A DNA stretch of 64,000 bases. Source: Dichotomopilus funicola. Its lineage: Eukaryota > Ascomycota > Sordariomycetes > Sordariales > Chaetomiaceae. The notes beneath the pieces are model-generated. The model made no database searches. It saw only the letters and a list, made by a program, of their open reading frames with translations, and was not told the origin of the DNA. A program made the position numbers and the translations under genes. The stretch covers positions 1 to 64,000 of the forward strand of contig NW_026944036.1 of NCBI RefSeq assembly GCF_033296635.1. Direction: 5' to 3'. Positions 10,292 through 21,971 of the stretch are shown here, piece by piece. The stretch's first letter is position 1, and the number at the start of each line of letters is the position of its first letter.

Positions 10292-10754
10292 ATGAATCCA
10301 GTACGTATTCTTAACCATAGATACTTTTTCCGAGGCGATTCTAACGGTGTTTTCGAAGATGCAGGACACCGAAGCGCCGCAGGGCGAGGTCGCGGTTTCC
10401 CCCCAGGCAACCGCTCCAGAATCCAATGCCGGTCCGGCTGACCTCGGTGACACCGAATCCGCAACGGTTACCGTCCCCGAGTCCACTGTTGGAGCCACCA
10501 CCCCCTCCCGCACGGCCGGAGCTACCAATTCTGAAACGGCTGCATCTCCGACCCCGGCTACGGAGGCAGCTCCCGCGACGCCCACAGCTCCCACGGTCCC
10601 TGTATCACCTATTTGGACCTTCACCGGCTTCCCAGAAATCCCACTGGCCGCAAACCGAGCCGTCGCAAGGCTCATCCGGAGGTGGATCGATCAGCTAGAC
10701 GAAGAATTCGAGAGGATGGTAGATGAGGACGAGGAGGAGGAAAGACGCTGGTGA
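10292..10754 (+). CDS. Small hypothetical acidic Ala/Pro/Thr-rich protein
   Basis: I do not recognise this protein. An uninterrupted frame from the ATG at 10359 to the TGA at 10754 gives 131 residues. A better model may start at the ATG at 10292 and splice out 10301-10358 or 10301-10364: the donor is GTACGT, a CTAAC branch point lies at 10341-10345, and both acceptors keep the frame. Most of the protein is low-complexity Thr/Ala/Pro/Glu. The C-terminal 50 residues are more ordered (IWTFTGFPEIPL, then an amphipathic RLIRRWIDQLDEEFERM) and end in an acidic run. There is no signal peptide or membrane helix. The consensus intron favours a real gene, but no function can be inferred. Confidence 0.4.
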
Positions 10755-11304
10755 TCAAGGCCGTTAATTTTTTCACATATCATTGCTTTTATAATCAGTT
10801 TATGGGACCGGGGCCGTATTGGGAGTGCCTAGATAGGTGGATGGAAACGGTTGCAAATGGAACGCCCGAGTGGCCGCAAAAGGAGGGGCGCTAAATGCTT
10901 AAGTCAATCAAAATTCGATAACAATACGTGTATTGTCGATAATGAGTTGGAAATGTCGAGTTTCGTGTAAAAACCCCGTGGGTAAGAAGCCGGGAGACTG
11001 GGAAGCGTGAACCTTTAGGATAAGAATCATTTCATAAGTTTCCCCCCGGCTTCATGATTGGTTGAGATGCTCCTGAACTGCCCTTTCTGGCACTCATTTT
11101 TAGCGGCTCAGCACCCCAAGAGTGGGGCATAACCCCGCTGCTCGCGTGCACCAAAGAGACCAGCTCAAGGTCCCACGGAGCTCGGGCCACATCGAAAAAA
11201 GTCCGATCGGCAAAGCCAGGGCGTGCTGCGGCGACTTCAACACCTCGCATCTCGTCCACACCCATCGTGGTCCCCGCCTTTGAGTTTGCTCCCTTTCCGG
11301 GACC
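10755..11304. other. Intergenic upstream of the NDUFAF7-like gene
   Basis: An AT-rich stretch about 10755-10970 is followed by the promoter/leader of the next gene. No conserved frame or RNA was seen. Confidence 0.4.
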
Positions 11305-13057
11305 ATGGACTCCCCCATCGTCACCCAGATTTTCCGCCAGCTCTTCCGGAGCCATTCAGCTTGCCAATCGCGGCGGAACCTAACGACCCTTGCGACCGCG
11401 CTGCAGGATGTGCGCCGACAACGACTCGAGCAGCAACAACTGCGTCACCCACTACGAAACCACCACCAGAAACAACCACAACAACGCCGCTCCTATGTCA
11501 GCCGCGGCCAGGGGAAATCGGGGGCTGCCTCGTCTCAGTTTGAGAAGAATTGGCAGCCGCGGTCGGATGTGTTCCAGTACGACATGTCTGAGGAGTTCCA
11601 AAAATATCCCATGCTCACCGCGATGGAGCTCCGCGGGCGTAGTGACCGGCCCCGCAGATTGAAGATGTTGATGAGGGACTTCATAGAAGGTCGGTCGACG
11701 CCGCGAATTGGTTCAATATGTAACATAGAACGAAACCAGGCTGATCCCAACCCCTTACCATCCCCCTATACAGATAGTCTCTACAATCCCAATTACGGTT
11801 ACTTCTCGAAACAAGTCGTCATCTTCACCCCCGGAGAACCCTTTAACTTCCCTTCGTTATACGACGAACTCGACTTTCACAATCTCTTAACCCGTCGATA
11901 CGTCGCGTTTGAAGACGCTCTCGATGCCGTCTCCCCAACCGATACCCGCCAGCTGTGGTACACCCCTACCGAGCTATTTCGCCCCTTTTACGGCGAGTCC
12001 ATCGCGCGGTACCTCATTGCCAACTACAAGCTCACCACCTTCCCCTACCACGACCTGATCATCTACGAGATGGGTGCCGGCCGTGGTACCCTTATGCTCA
12101 ACATCCTCGACTACATACGCGAGGCTGACCCGGCCGTATACGACCGTACCAAGTACAAAATCATCGAGATTAGTACCCAACTCGCGGAACTCCAGAACTC
12201 TCAACTCATGCAGTCTTTCGCCGCCCGGGGTCATGCAGAGAAAGTGGAGATTATCAACCAGTCCATCTTCGACTGGAGCAATCCCGTTCCCTCGCCCTGT
12301 TTCTTCCTCGCCTTCGAGGTCTTCGACAACTTCGCCCACGATATCATCCGCTACGACGTCGAGACACAGACACCACACCAAGGCCTAGTCCTTGTCGACG
12401 AGAACGGCGACTTCTATGAGTTTTATACAAAACAACTGGACCCCGTTGCCGCTCGGTACCTCTCCATACGTGAGGCTGCTACAGGGGGCAAGTACACTGT
12501 CCCGTACCCAACCACCCGCCTCGGCCGGTGGTTCGCGAACCAAAAGCCGCTGGCCGCCAACCTCAGCCCTCCAGAATACATCCCCACGCGGCTGATGCAG
12601 TTCTTCGAGATACTTGCACAGTACTTCCCCGCGCACCGACTGGTGACCAGCGATTTCCATTCGCTACCGGACGCCACCAAGGGCCTGAACGCACCCATTG
12701 TGCAAACGCGGTACCAGCGGCAGCCGGTGCCCGTTTCCACTCCATTGGTAAGTCTATATCTGCTTTACCCTCAACTCTATCCCCTCTCTCGTCTCCCAGG
12801 CTTCGATCAAGCACCAGTATCAAAATTTAACACAAAAACCGTCACAGGTCCACCAAGGCTACTTCGACATCATGTTCCCCACCAATTTCCAAACCGCCGA
12901 GGCCACTTACCAAGCCATTACCGGCAAGCTAACCCGTGTATCGACCCACGAGGAGTTCATGCGGCGCTGGGCCTATCTTGAGGACACCGAGACCCGGAGC
13001 GGGGAGAACCCGCTGCTGACATGGTATAAAAACGCCAGTGTAATGTTGACTGTGTAA
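11305..13057 (+). CDS. NDUFAF7/MidA-family mitochondrial arginine methyltransferase (complex I assembly)
   Basis: The family methylates an NDUFS2-type complex I subunit in the mitochondrial matrix during assembly. Exons 11305-12747 and 12848-13057 join in phase to 550 residues. The N-terminal 65 residues are rich in Arg, Gln and Ser and lack acids, as in a mitochondrial presequence. The SAM-binding motif is IYEMGAGRGT (253-262), and NPNYGYFSKQ (161-170) is the conserved substrate-side region. A second intron is likely at 11690-11773: removing it joins FIE to DSLYNPNYGYF, a smoother family match, and shortens the protein to 522 residues. Its length is a multiple of three without stops, so either form reads through; its donor (GTCGGT) is poor. 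The family call is firm; that intron is tentative. Confidence 0.9.
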
Positions 13058-13481
13058 GACAAAAGGGATGGATTTGAACGGGAGTATGTAGATAACCACA
13101 ACGTTACTTGTACATAAAGGGAGAGGTTTTTGGCGCGTGCATAGATGGCATGACCGCTGGGGGCGCGCCTGGTATACGGGCATGAGTCCCGATTTCTACC
13201 CCTCAACTCGCGCTACGGCTTAATCTTCCTGGAAAGAAAGTGACGCCGTAGCAACATAACGCGATGCTTTAAAGCATTAGCTCGCTGCAGATTTGGCTAT
13301 TTCAACACTTTACTTTTGATCCTCCAGTCTAAGTAACCCAGGGAGGCCAACCCCCCCTTGACATCGTGCTAGAACAAAGCGTCCAAACGCACACTACCAT
13401 CACATGCATATTGTCTCACAATCCCACAATATACTTTAACCCCCTTGACCCCCACCCAATTGACCACAAGACAAAAGGAAA
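13058..13481. other. Intergenic between convergent NDUFAF7-like and AlaRS genes
   Basis: These are the 3' flanks of two convergent genes. The open frame reading plus through 13366-13680 is antisense to the AlaRS last exon. Nothing else is evident. Confidence 0.4.
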
Positions 13482-16400
13482 TCAAATGTTCAACTCCTTC
13501 AACTTATCTGTCAGCCATTGCTCCGCCTTGGAAACGGCCTCGTCCAGCTTGGCCGGCTCCGCACCAGCGCCTTGCCGGCTGGGCTCCTTGCCGCCCGTCT
13601 TCCCGCCGATGACCTCGGTGACGGCAGTGGTCCACTGCTCGGCGGTAACACCCTTGGAGGAGAGGTGCTGTGGCGATTAGTTAGTATCATCTAGGACGTC
13701 ATGCGAAAACATGTTAACAGAGAATAAAACATACCGTGCCGACATAGACACCATGCATAACAGCATCGTCCTTGCTACCCGCAAACACATAGACGGTCCG
13801 CTCCTTGTCCTTGGACTTGTAGTAGGTGATGACGTCTGAGAGCGCTTTGGCGTTGGCCGAGATGGGCAAGTGGCCGACAAAAAACTTGGCGTCTTTGTTC
13901 TCCTCCTTCTTGAAGTGGCCCTGGACCGTATCAAGTGCGGTCTTGCTCTCCGCCTTTTGCCTCTTCTTCTGCTCATCCACAACCTCCTTCTGGATCTTGG
14001 TAAACCGCTGCCGCAGCTCTTCCTTGGTCAGCGCCGAGATGGTCAGCGCGTCGAGCTCGACAGCCGCTGCCTTGATCTCGGCCGCCTTTTGCGTGCCAAA
14101 CTCAAGGGCCTCAATATGGTCGAGCTTTTGGGAGAAGGTCTTGGCGTCGCGCCGCGCCTGGTTCGCGCCGTCCCCAGTGTAGGCAACGATACGCCGGATT
14201 CCCTTGGCGATACCGCTCTCCTCGACGATGATCAGGTCCTTGATAATGCCAGTAGACTCCACATGGGTGCCGCCGCAGAACTCAACACTGACCTTGCGCC
14301 ACTCTGGGTTCTTGGGGTTCTTGAGTAGCTCGTCGACGTCAACACCGACGGACACGACGCGCACGGGGTCGGGGTACGTTTCGCCGAAAACAGCGCGCAG
14401 GCCCTCAATCTCCCGCGCCTGGTCCAGGTCAACATCCTTAGCATAGGTCTTGAGATCCTTCGTGATATCCTCGTTGGACAACTGCTCGATCTTCTTGATC
14501 TCTTCCAAAGTGACACCGCTCTTGTGGCTGAAATCAAACCGCAACTTTTCTTGGTCAACAAGCGAACCCTTTTGGTTTACCTCGTCGCCCAGGACTTCCC
14601 TCAACGCGTGGTTAAGAATATGCGTCCCGGTGTGGTTGTTCCGAATGGGCTGTCGGCGGAGCTCGTCATACTCGCAAATCACCTCGTCACCAGCGGTAAG
14701 CTCGCCGTACTCGAGATAGCCGTTGTGCACAATGTAGCCCGCATACTCTTGTACATCCAGAACCTTGAACTCGGCGACACCATCGATGAGGAGATTGCCA
14801 GTATCCGCGACCTGGCCACCGGACTCGGCATAGAAGTTGGTCTTATCAAGGATCACACCAAGAGGGGTGTTTTGTGGAAGATCTTTGCTCGTCTTGAGGA
14901 ACTCGCTGCCCGTGAAGAGAAGTTGGACCTTGGCTTTGATATCACCTTTCTTGTATTTGGCGTCCGAGTTCGGGCGCGGTAGGTTGATGGTGCCCTCCAG
15001 TTCCGCGATCTGGTGGACGTTGAGCTTGGGGAATGTCTGAACAGCTTCCTTGACGGCTTTGCTCGCCTCCCTCGCCTTCTCGCGGGCAACCGCAACCTCG
15101 GCCTCATCAATGGTAAGGTTACGCTCCTCCGCCATGAGTTTCGTCAGATCCTCGGGGAACCCAAAAGTGTCGTACAAACGCCATACGTCGGCACCAGAAA
15201 GCTTGTTTCCTCCGGACTTGACTGCGAGCGCAGCATACTTCTCGAATTGCTTCTCGCCACGGTCCAAGGTGACCGCGAAAGCAACCTCTTCCTCGTCCAA
15301 AATCTCTTTGATATCCTCCTGTGCCTTCTTGAGCTCAGGGAATTGCTCGCCCATCTGCTCAACCAGCGCGGGTAGGATGCTCGAGAAGAAGGTGCCAATC
15401 TCGGCCTGGAAGTACTTGCGGGCGTACCGCACACCTCTCCTGAGAACACGCCTAACCACATAACCACGCCCAATGTTGTTAGGGGCCGCACCATCAGCGA
15501 TCGCAAACGAGAGCAAGCGGATATGGTCGGCGACCACACGGTAAGCGGTATCGATGCCGTCAACGTCGTCATTCCCATACTTGTCGGTGTAGGGTCGTGC
15601 GCCGGTAACCTCCTGTATCCTCGCGAACAACGGGGTGAAGATATCTGTGGCGTAATTGGAGATTTTGTCCTGGAGGGCGGACACAAGGCGCTCGAAACCC
15701 ATACCAGTATCGATGTGCTTCGCGGGGAGGGGCTTGAGGGTCTTGTCCTCCTGCCGGTCGAACTGCATGAACACGTTGTTCCATATCTCCACCACAAGAG
15801 GGTCGTCTTGATTGACAAGATGGGCAGCGTTCCGGCCCCCAACCTTGTCATAGTGAACCTCACTGCAGGGGCCACACGGCCCCTGATCGCCCATCTCCCA
15901 GAAGTTGTCCTTCATGTTTCCGGGCAGAATGTTGGCCTCGGGGACACCGACATCGAGCCACAGCTGCTTGGCCTCGAGGTCCGGCTCGAGACCAAAATCG
16001 GGGTTGCCTTCGAAGTATGTCACGTAAAGGCGGTTGGGGTCTAGGCCATAGATCTTGGTTAGGAGTTCCCAAGTCCATTGGATGGCATCTTTCTTGAAGT
16101 AGTCGCCGAAGGACCAGTTCCCCAACATTTCAAAAAATGTCTGCGGCGTGTTAGCCAAAGAGGTTGACTCCCGTGTCCTTCTTCCAAAGGGCTACTCACG
16201 TGGTGGTAACTGTCCTTGCCAACATCGTCAAGATCATTGTGTTTCCCGCCAGCGCGAATGCACTATCTCCATAGTTAGTCTAACACCCCCAAAATTTGTT
16301 AGAAGTCTAGGTGGAACACACCTTTTGTGTGTCGACTGCACGCTTTAGCTGTGCGAGAGGCTCAGTCTTGCCAATGGTCCCGAGAAATATGGGCTTGAAC

Positions 16401-16685
16401 TGGTTCATGCCCGCATTCGTAAACAACAAGGTGGGGTCATTGTGAGGGACGACCGAGGATGAAGGAACTGCAGGACCATGAAGTCAGTAAAAGATAAAAA
16501 CATCGTTGCATTGGTAATGTTTTGTTCATTGCAGCCTCCGTTTGCGTGCAAGTGGTCTCAGCAAGACAAAGCACAGGCAGTATGTTGTTGATAGCGGGAC
16601 CCATACCAATTGCATGGCCCCTCTCCGCAAAATAATCCAGGAACGTCTTGCGGACGCGGGGTCCAGTCCACTCGACTCCGGCCAT
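13482..16685 (-). CDS. ALA1: Alanyl-tRNA synthetase (class II), probably cytosolic and mitochondrial
   Basis: This enzyme charges tRNA-Ala. Minus-strand exons 16685-16607, 16467-16322, 16262-16200, 16140-13735 and 13667-13482 join in phase to 959 residues, the usual eukaryotic length. The start MAGVEWTG leads into the catalytic domain, with TNAGMNQFKPIF and GKHNDLDDVGKD motifs. The editing domain carries HTGTHILNHAL, and CGGTHVESTG supplies the second metal-binding part. The C-Ala domain ends KLKELNI. The final intron (13734-13668) has a CTAAC-type branch sequence. The frame stays open upstream of the chosen ATG to in-frame ATGs at 17000 and 17120, with an Arg/Ser-rich sequence that could be a mitochondrial presequence. 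Fungi usually make both AlaRS forms from one gene. The promoter is divergent with the gene at 17305. Confidence 0.96.
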
Positions 16686-17304
16686 TCTCGATGACGACCT
16701 GGAAGATTGGCGGTGATAAAGACAATAAGCGGTATTCGAGGTTAACGCGATTCGGCGGCGCGGGTTGATCAGCGTTGTGTACAAGGGCACGACGTTCACG
16801 GCCGGAAATGTGGTGGTGGCTGCTGCTGGAAAGTTCTCGAGCAGCGCACGAGACTGCGGGGCAGAGGGGCGGATTTTGTGGTGGAAGCTTCGCGACCCAT
16901 GACTCAAAGTTTCAAAACCCGCCCGATAGCAGCCGGTGCCACCCAAGCTTCCACACCAGCGCAAACACGGCCTTCCGTCCCAGCGCAAAGCACTTAACAT
17001 CGCGCCTCCTCCTTCCCTCCCTCGCGATATCAGCCGCTCCTTTATCTCGACCCGATTTCCGACTTCTGCGTTGATTGGGCACCGTCCATAGTTTTTTCGG
17101 TCTTCTGCAGTTGGATGCACGTCGTGAGCAACTAGCCGGGGGCAAACGGGTTCCTGAGTGGCGGAAAGGAAAGAGAAAGGGCCTGGGGAGGACAGAGAGA
17201 GAGACGCAGTGGATTGTTAGTCACCTCCGCGCAGCGGAACCCAGCCTTCAGCGACTCATACAACAGCACCTGGAAGAGTCACCCCCAATACCACACCCCT
17301 GACA
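16686..17304. promoter_or_regulatory. Divergent promoter of AlaRS and the 17305 gene; possible mitochondrial leader coding region
   Basis: This 619-bp spacer lies between divergent starts. On the minus strand it is open in the AlaRS frame from 17120 to 16686. The segment below the ATG at 17000 encodes an Arg/Ser/Leu-rich, acid-poor stretch consistent with a mitochondrial targeting peptide. No separate gene is supported. Confidence 0.45.
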
Positions 17305-18205
17305 ATGGACGGAGTCGGGATTGATCAGTTTCAATACCAACAATCACACCTCAACAATCATGGGCATTTTCCGTCGCAGCCATTGCCCGCGCGGCCATTG
17401 CGAAAACGAAAGGCCGATGCGGCGCCGGAGAACAACGAACGGCTCTCGAAGCGGATGAGCGTCTTAAACCTCGGTACGTATCCGTACACTCCTCCCCGCT
17501 CTTCCTGCAAGCAGTATTCCCACCCCACCATTTATTCCCACATCTACCTGTAAACACAAGAGATTGATCTACGCAACCTACTAACACCCCAAATCAGAAG
17601 ATTCAGGCCAAAAGCTCTACGTCCACGTCGAGAACCCTGACACCCCATCATCAGCCCACGCTCCATCAAGCGCCGAGCCCGAGAAGAAACCCCAACACCA
17701 TGGCCATCATCACCATCCACCCAATCCCCCCAACACCGACGACTCCGCCATGCGATTAGACGACTCCAAATATAAAGTCTATATCTACAACCTTGACGAT
17801 GAGCTCTCCTCAGATAACGACGACAGCGATGCCGAGAGCCAACTCGTCTTCCTCCCGGACATCGAAAAGCACTTGCGCGACAACCGGATACCCCTACACC
17901 TACGTGGCCCTTCCCCCTCCGAGGCTGCCGCGGCGGACCTAGCGAGCAAGCAGCTTGTGCTGTACAGCGTGCCGAGCTCGATTTCGGTGCCGGAAGAGCA
18001 GGACAGCGTGCGCAAAGCGATTATTGAAGCGCGGGAGCGGGTACGGGAGAAGCAGCGGGTTGTGAATGCTGTACCGGCCACGGTACCGGCGCCGGTAGAG
18101 AAGCCAAGGGCAGAAGTATCGTCGAGCTTTGGCGATGCTCCAATGGAGCTTGAACCGTTGCAGACTATCGTCGAGGAGGATCCCGATGCGATGGATATTG
18201 ATTAA
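17305..18205 (+). CDS. Conserved-looking fungal protein of unknown function, probably nuclear
   Basis: Exons 17305-17473 and 17598-18205 (intron with GTACGT donor and CTAAC-type branch) join in phase to 258 residues. The N-terminus has a basic patch RPLRKRKADA (about 32-41) and LSKRMSVLNL, which could be a nuclear localisation signal. A His/Pro-rich linker follows, then the best-ordered core: KVYIYNLDDELSSD, LVFLPDIEKHL and QLVLYSVPSS, followed by a basic helix (EARERVREKQR) and an acidic tail ending DAMDID. There is no enzyme motif, signal peptide or membrane segment. The core pattern looks like a short conserved fungal family, but I cannot name it. It is divergent from AlaRS. Confidence 0.75.
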
Positions 18206-18663
18206 GGGATTCGGCGAATGGGCAACAGGAGTTTACTTTTGGTGATGCTTTCACTCTTACTCTATCAATTTACGGCGCACATGGGACGGACGGTTCTGCC
18301 TTTAGCGTGGTGTTTTCAGGGCAAAGGTCAAGGCTGGAACGGAGTTCTGATATTGCCGGGTCTACCCAGTACATAGTACTAGGGGGGTTGAGCTGCTTTT
18401 TTGAATTATTCCTTATTTTATTCACTTTAAATCTACTAGGCCATTCCTAGGTGACTTATGTGTGTGTTGATGTAAATGCAGAACAATGATCAATGCGCCT
18501 GCAGATGTAGGTACTCCTGCCCTCGTTATCCACGCCAAATAACGCCGAAAATATGGACCAACTCTCACCAAGCAAGCCAAGCTAAGTATTACAATTACAC
18601 GTTCAGCATTATCAGTCCCACTATCTCTCAGTTCAACCTTGGATTAGCCATGAAGCAATCCCT
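18206..18663. other. Intergenic between convergent genes
   Basis: These are AT-rich 3' flanks (about 18360-18480 richest) of the unknown gene and the Rcr-like gene. Nothing else is seen. Confidence 0.4.
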
Positions 18664-19348
18664 TCACCCCCGAGTTCGGTTGGTGACCCCCGTCTCTTGG
18701 GGTTGGATGGCACTGGGTGGAGGTCCCGGCGGCGGCGCATAATCGGAGCCTTCGCCAGACTGGTGTTGAGTCTGCGGGACATCAGGGGCCTGCTGGTGAG
18801 GGCCTGCCTTGGTGGCGCCGGCGGGCGGCTCGTACATTGGCGGCCGAGGCGCAGTCGGATCGTACATCGGTGGGGGCATGGCGTGCATGTTGTAGTAGTG
18901 TTGCTCCGGGGTGTAAGGATACATATTCGAGGGCTGGGGGCGATATCGCGGGTCGACCTGGGCGAGTTGAGCGCGGGAAACGAGGAACTAGAACTGTTAG
19001 TGTCTGTCTGTGTCGAAAATACACATGAGTTGATGGGGGTCGTACTCGGTGGTATCGTAAAGGAAGTAGGCCCTTCTTTAGCCTCTTCTGGGCGTGCATG
19101 TAGCCGAGCAAAAGGTAGAGGCTGAGGAACACGATTATGCCGAGAAATAGCGACCACTTCACGATGATGCCAGTCTGCAGCAACGATGTCAGTAATCGGG
19201 GTCCTGGTAGAGCCAGCAGGTTTCAGTATGAACGTACCCTAGTGCTCCAAAACGGCACGTAGCAACTATTCTCATCGATAAACCCATCCTCAGTAAGAGT
19301 GCACTCTTCGTAACGCCGATTGAGGGCGTAGCTAGCTCCCGGTGCCAT
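18664..19348 (-). CDS. Rcr1/Rcr2-like single-pass membrane protein with two PPxY motifs
   Basis: Minus-strand exons 19348-19238, 19174-19046 and 18987-18664 join in phase 0 to 187 residues. A short Cys-containing lumenal N-terminus precedes one transmembrane helix (about 43-62) and a basic stop-transfer HAQKRLKKG. The cytosolic tail is rich in Pro, Tyr and Gln. It contains two PPMY motifs (about 119-122 and 129-132, in MYDP and MYEP). PPxY motifs bind WW domains of Rsp5-type ubiquitin ligases. Topology plus PY motifs match the Rcr family, which affects chitin deposition and plasma-membrane protein sorting in yeast. The family link is by architecture rather than strong sequence recall. Confidence 0.75.
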
Positions 19349-20759
19349 GTTGTGTGTGGTGTTGCCGTGTCGGATTTCCCGGACGATCAAATTGAGGTGG
19401 TTGGAGAAGGTAGGGCGGAACGGTGATAAGAATTGCAGCGAAAATGTGAGCAATTGCCCAGGTCCAGCGAAGGCCAAAATTGCGGAAAGCCGCGGGTCGA
19501 GGGCGCAGCAAGTCGAAAAACAAAACTGAGCTTTTTGGTGGTGTAAAAAGACGGAGGTGCTGGGGAAGAAAGAAGAAAGAGAGTTGCCAAGGCCCGGGGA
19601 AACGAGATGAGGTCCTGGTTGAATTCGCGATTTTGGCTAGAGTTTGCTTTCTGGGGCAAGCCGCGCGTCGATCAGGGAGGGGTCGCACCTTCATTCGCGA
19701 GTTGCCGTCGTGCGACAACGGGATGTGTCGCGGGTATCCCTGTCATTTCAACGAACTCCCTCAACATTCATGGACGAGGAGACGGAGGCAAGGTTTCATG
19801 ATACACATAGAGTTTCGGGCTTCGGGCGGCCCGGAAGACGTTGCTGCGCAAAGAGAGAGTCCTGGACCCCAGGGGCAATCAATGGCTGTCCACCTGGAAG
19901 GATAGATACCACAAAGTGGACGAAAAGTTGAGAAGCGCTGGCAAGATGCCAGAGAGTCAATTTGACGTTGTTCACTCTCGCGGGTTTCTCTCAAGCCTCG
20001 GTGTTAAGCAACCAAGCAAACATCTCGACTTACGAATCCATCTTATGACATCAACTCTGCGGGTTGCGAGTCGTGAGTAACTATGCGTCGTGTCGAGTGT
20101 AATGGCAGACAAATCTACACTACGGCGTCGCGGAGAGCCAACCCACATCTTTACAGCCAAGCCCAACTGCAATAGTGCCGTGTATATGTACGAATACAAA
20201 ATGTACAAACCCCAGAAACATCATGATCCCCTGGAATCATCGACAGAGGCGATGGATTCACCATGCAGCGCAGGGCAGCGTTTAATTGTCCTAAAGTAGC
20301 CTGGCGCCTCGGCAATCGGCCGAATTAGCATGCACGGGCCAGCCCGTTGCACCGATCCAAGCCGGGACACAGCAGTGGGGCCCCTCCGCAGGAAATTTTG
20401 CAAGGAGAACCGCACAGCAATTGGAAGTACCGGCAGCAAGGTGACATAAGTCCGCAGCGCCACGGGGGAGGCATTGGTTCGTTGTCCATCGAGGCGCGAC
20501 ACTCGACACACAAGACCAACAAACAAGCTCGAAAACATAAGACGACCTCAACAAACTTTCCCTCTTCACCCCCGACGGCGGACCCGATGCCCCGGACCGT
20601 CTTGGCCCCGCCCGAACCCCTATCGCGATCGCGACCACCGAACACATGCGTGATGCTCTGGACGAGGAACAAGCCGTCTACCTAAGCCTCCGTCAATTGC
20701 GGGCCGTGAAAGGCCGCGCAGAATAACCCCGACACACCTCCTCTCGTTTCCATCACAAC
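19349..20759. other. Divergent intergenic region without a supported gene
   Basis: This 1.4-kb spacer separates the divergent Rcr-like and Ptc7-like genes. Several overlapping frames of 60-140 codons on both strands have basic, low-conservation translations and no splice-supported structure. I see no RNA gene or repeat. Confidence 0.4.
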
Positions 20760-21971
20760 ATGGCACGCCTACGCAGCGCGGCCCGCTTAAGCTCGCTACC
20801 CCTCTCGCCGAACGTTCTGTTTAATCGACAAAGCAGCCGACTCCCTCGCTTTCCCCCTACATCCATACGCGCGTTCGCCCCGTATTCCACATCCGTACCG
20901 TCCCCGGACGAAAACAACCACAAGTTCGTTTACAACGTCGCGGCATCCTACATCGCTAAAGGCCGAGGTTACGATCCATCAACCCACGTCTTCCAGTTCA
21001 ACCCCTACAACCGCGTACAGCCACCGAAGGCTGGTCGGGGAAAGGCTTCACGGCCCGAGTCCGGACAAGATGCTTTCTTTGTAAGCCGCTTTGGCTCCGT
21101 CCCCGGCGAGGTGGCGCTCGGCGTGGCAGACGGCGTAGGGGGGTGGATGGACAGCGGCGTCGATCCTGCGGACTTTTCACACGCGATATGCGATTACATG
21201 GCGGCATCAGCCGTCGATGCGATTCCCACATCGACAGGGACGGGAAAGCCGCTGACGGCACGGCAACTCATGCAAAAGGGCTACGAAGCCGTCTGTTATG
21301 ACCGGGCGATCAAAGCCGGCGGTAGCACCGCCATTGTTGGGCTGCTCACATCCGAGGGCCTCCTCGAGGTTGCCAACCTGGGAGACAGCGGCTTCATCCT
21401 GCTCCGCTTGAACGGCGTCCATGCGTTTAGTGAGCCGCAGACGCACGCTTTCAACACCCCGTACCAGCTGAGCGTGGTGCCGCCCAGCATGCTGCTCCGG
21501 GCAGCCGCCTTTGGCGGGGCACAGCTGATGGACCAACCGCGCGACGCCGAGGTGACACGGCTCCGCCTCCGACATGGTGATGTCCTGGTACTTGCGAGCG
21601 ACGGTCTCTGGGACAATCTCTTCAACCAGGACGTACTACGGATTGTGAGCCGGACGATGGCACGGGCCGGCGCGTGGGCGAGCACGGAGCGCGGCGTGCA
21701 AGTCGCCACAGACCTGCGGCCGTTTACCACGCTAGGCGAAGCCAACACGCCCGCGGCTACCACCCACCCGACGCTCCAGAGCCTTATCGCTACCGAGATT
21801 GTCGGCGCGGCCAAGGCCGCTAGTGTCAACGCGAAGCTAGACGGGCCGTTTGCGAAGGAGGTGAAGAGGTATTACCCGCACGAAGTGTGGCACGGCGGAA
21901 AGGAAGATGATATTTGCGCCGTGGTGGTGCTGGTATCAGAGGAAGAAGCCCCCACGAAGGCGAAGCTCTGA
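20760..21971 (+). CDS. PTC7: Mitochondrial PP2C-type protein phosphatase (Ptc7-like)
   Basis: A metal-dependent Ser/Thr phosphatase, 403 residues, single exon. In yeast Ptc7 acts on mitochondrial targets linked to coenzyme Q biosynthesis. The first 45 residues are rich in Arg, Ser and Leu with no acid, a typical presequence. PP2C metal-binding and core motifs appear in order: ESGQDAFF (100-107), DGVGGW (124-129), NLGDSGF (206-212), ASDGLWDN (279-286) and GGKEDDICAVV (379-389). All expected acidic ligands are present, so it should be active. The start ATG (tcacaacATGGC) is the first in frame. There is no evidence for the alternative splicing known in yeast PTC7. Confidence 0.93.
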   Translation: MARLRSAARLSSLPLSPNVLFNRQSSRLPRFPPTSIRAFAPYSTSVPSPDENNHKFVYNVAASYIAKGRGYDPSTHVFQFNPYNRVQPPKAGRGKASRPESGQDAFFVSRFGSVPGEVALGVADGVGGWMDSGVDPADFSHAICDYMAASAVDAIPTSTGTGKPLTARQLMQKGYEAVCYDRAIKAGGSTAIVGLLTSEGLLEVANLGDSGFILLRLNGVHAFSEPQTHAFNTPYQLSVVPPSMLLRAAAFGGAQLMDQPRDAEVTRLRLRHGDVLVLASDGLWDNLFNQDVLRIVSRTMARAGAWASTERGVQVATDLRPFTTLGEANTPAATTHPTLQSLIATEIVGAAKAASVNAKLDGPFAKEVKRYYPHEVWHGGKEDDICAVVVLVSEEEAPTKAKL

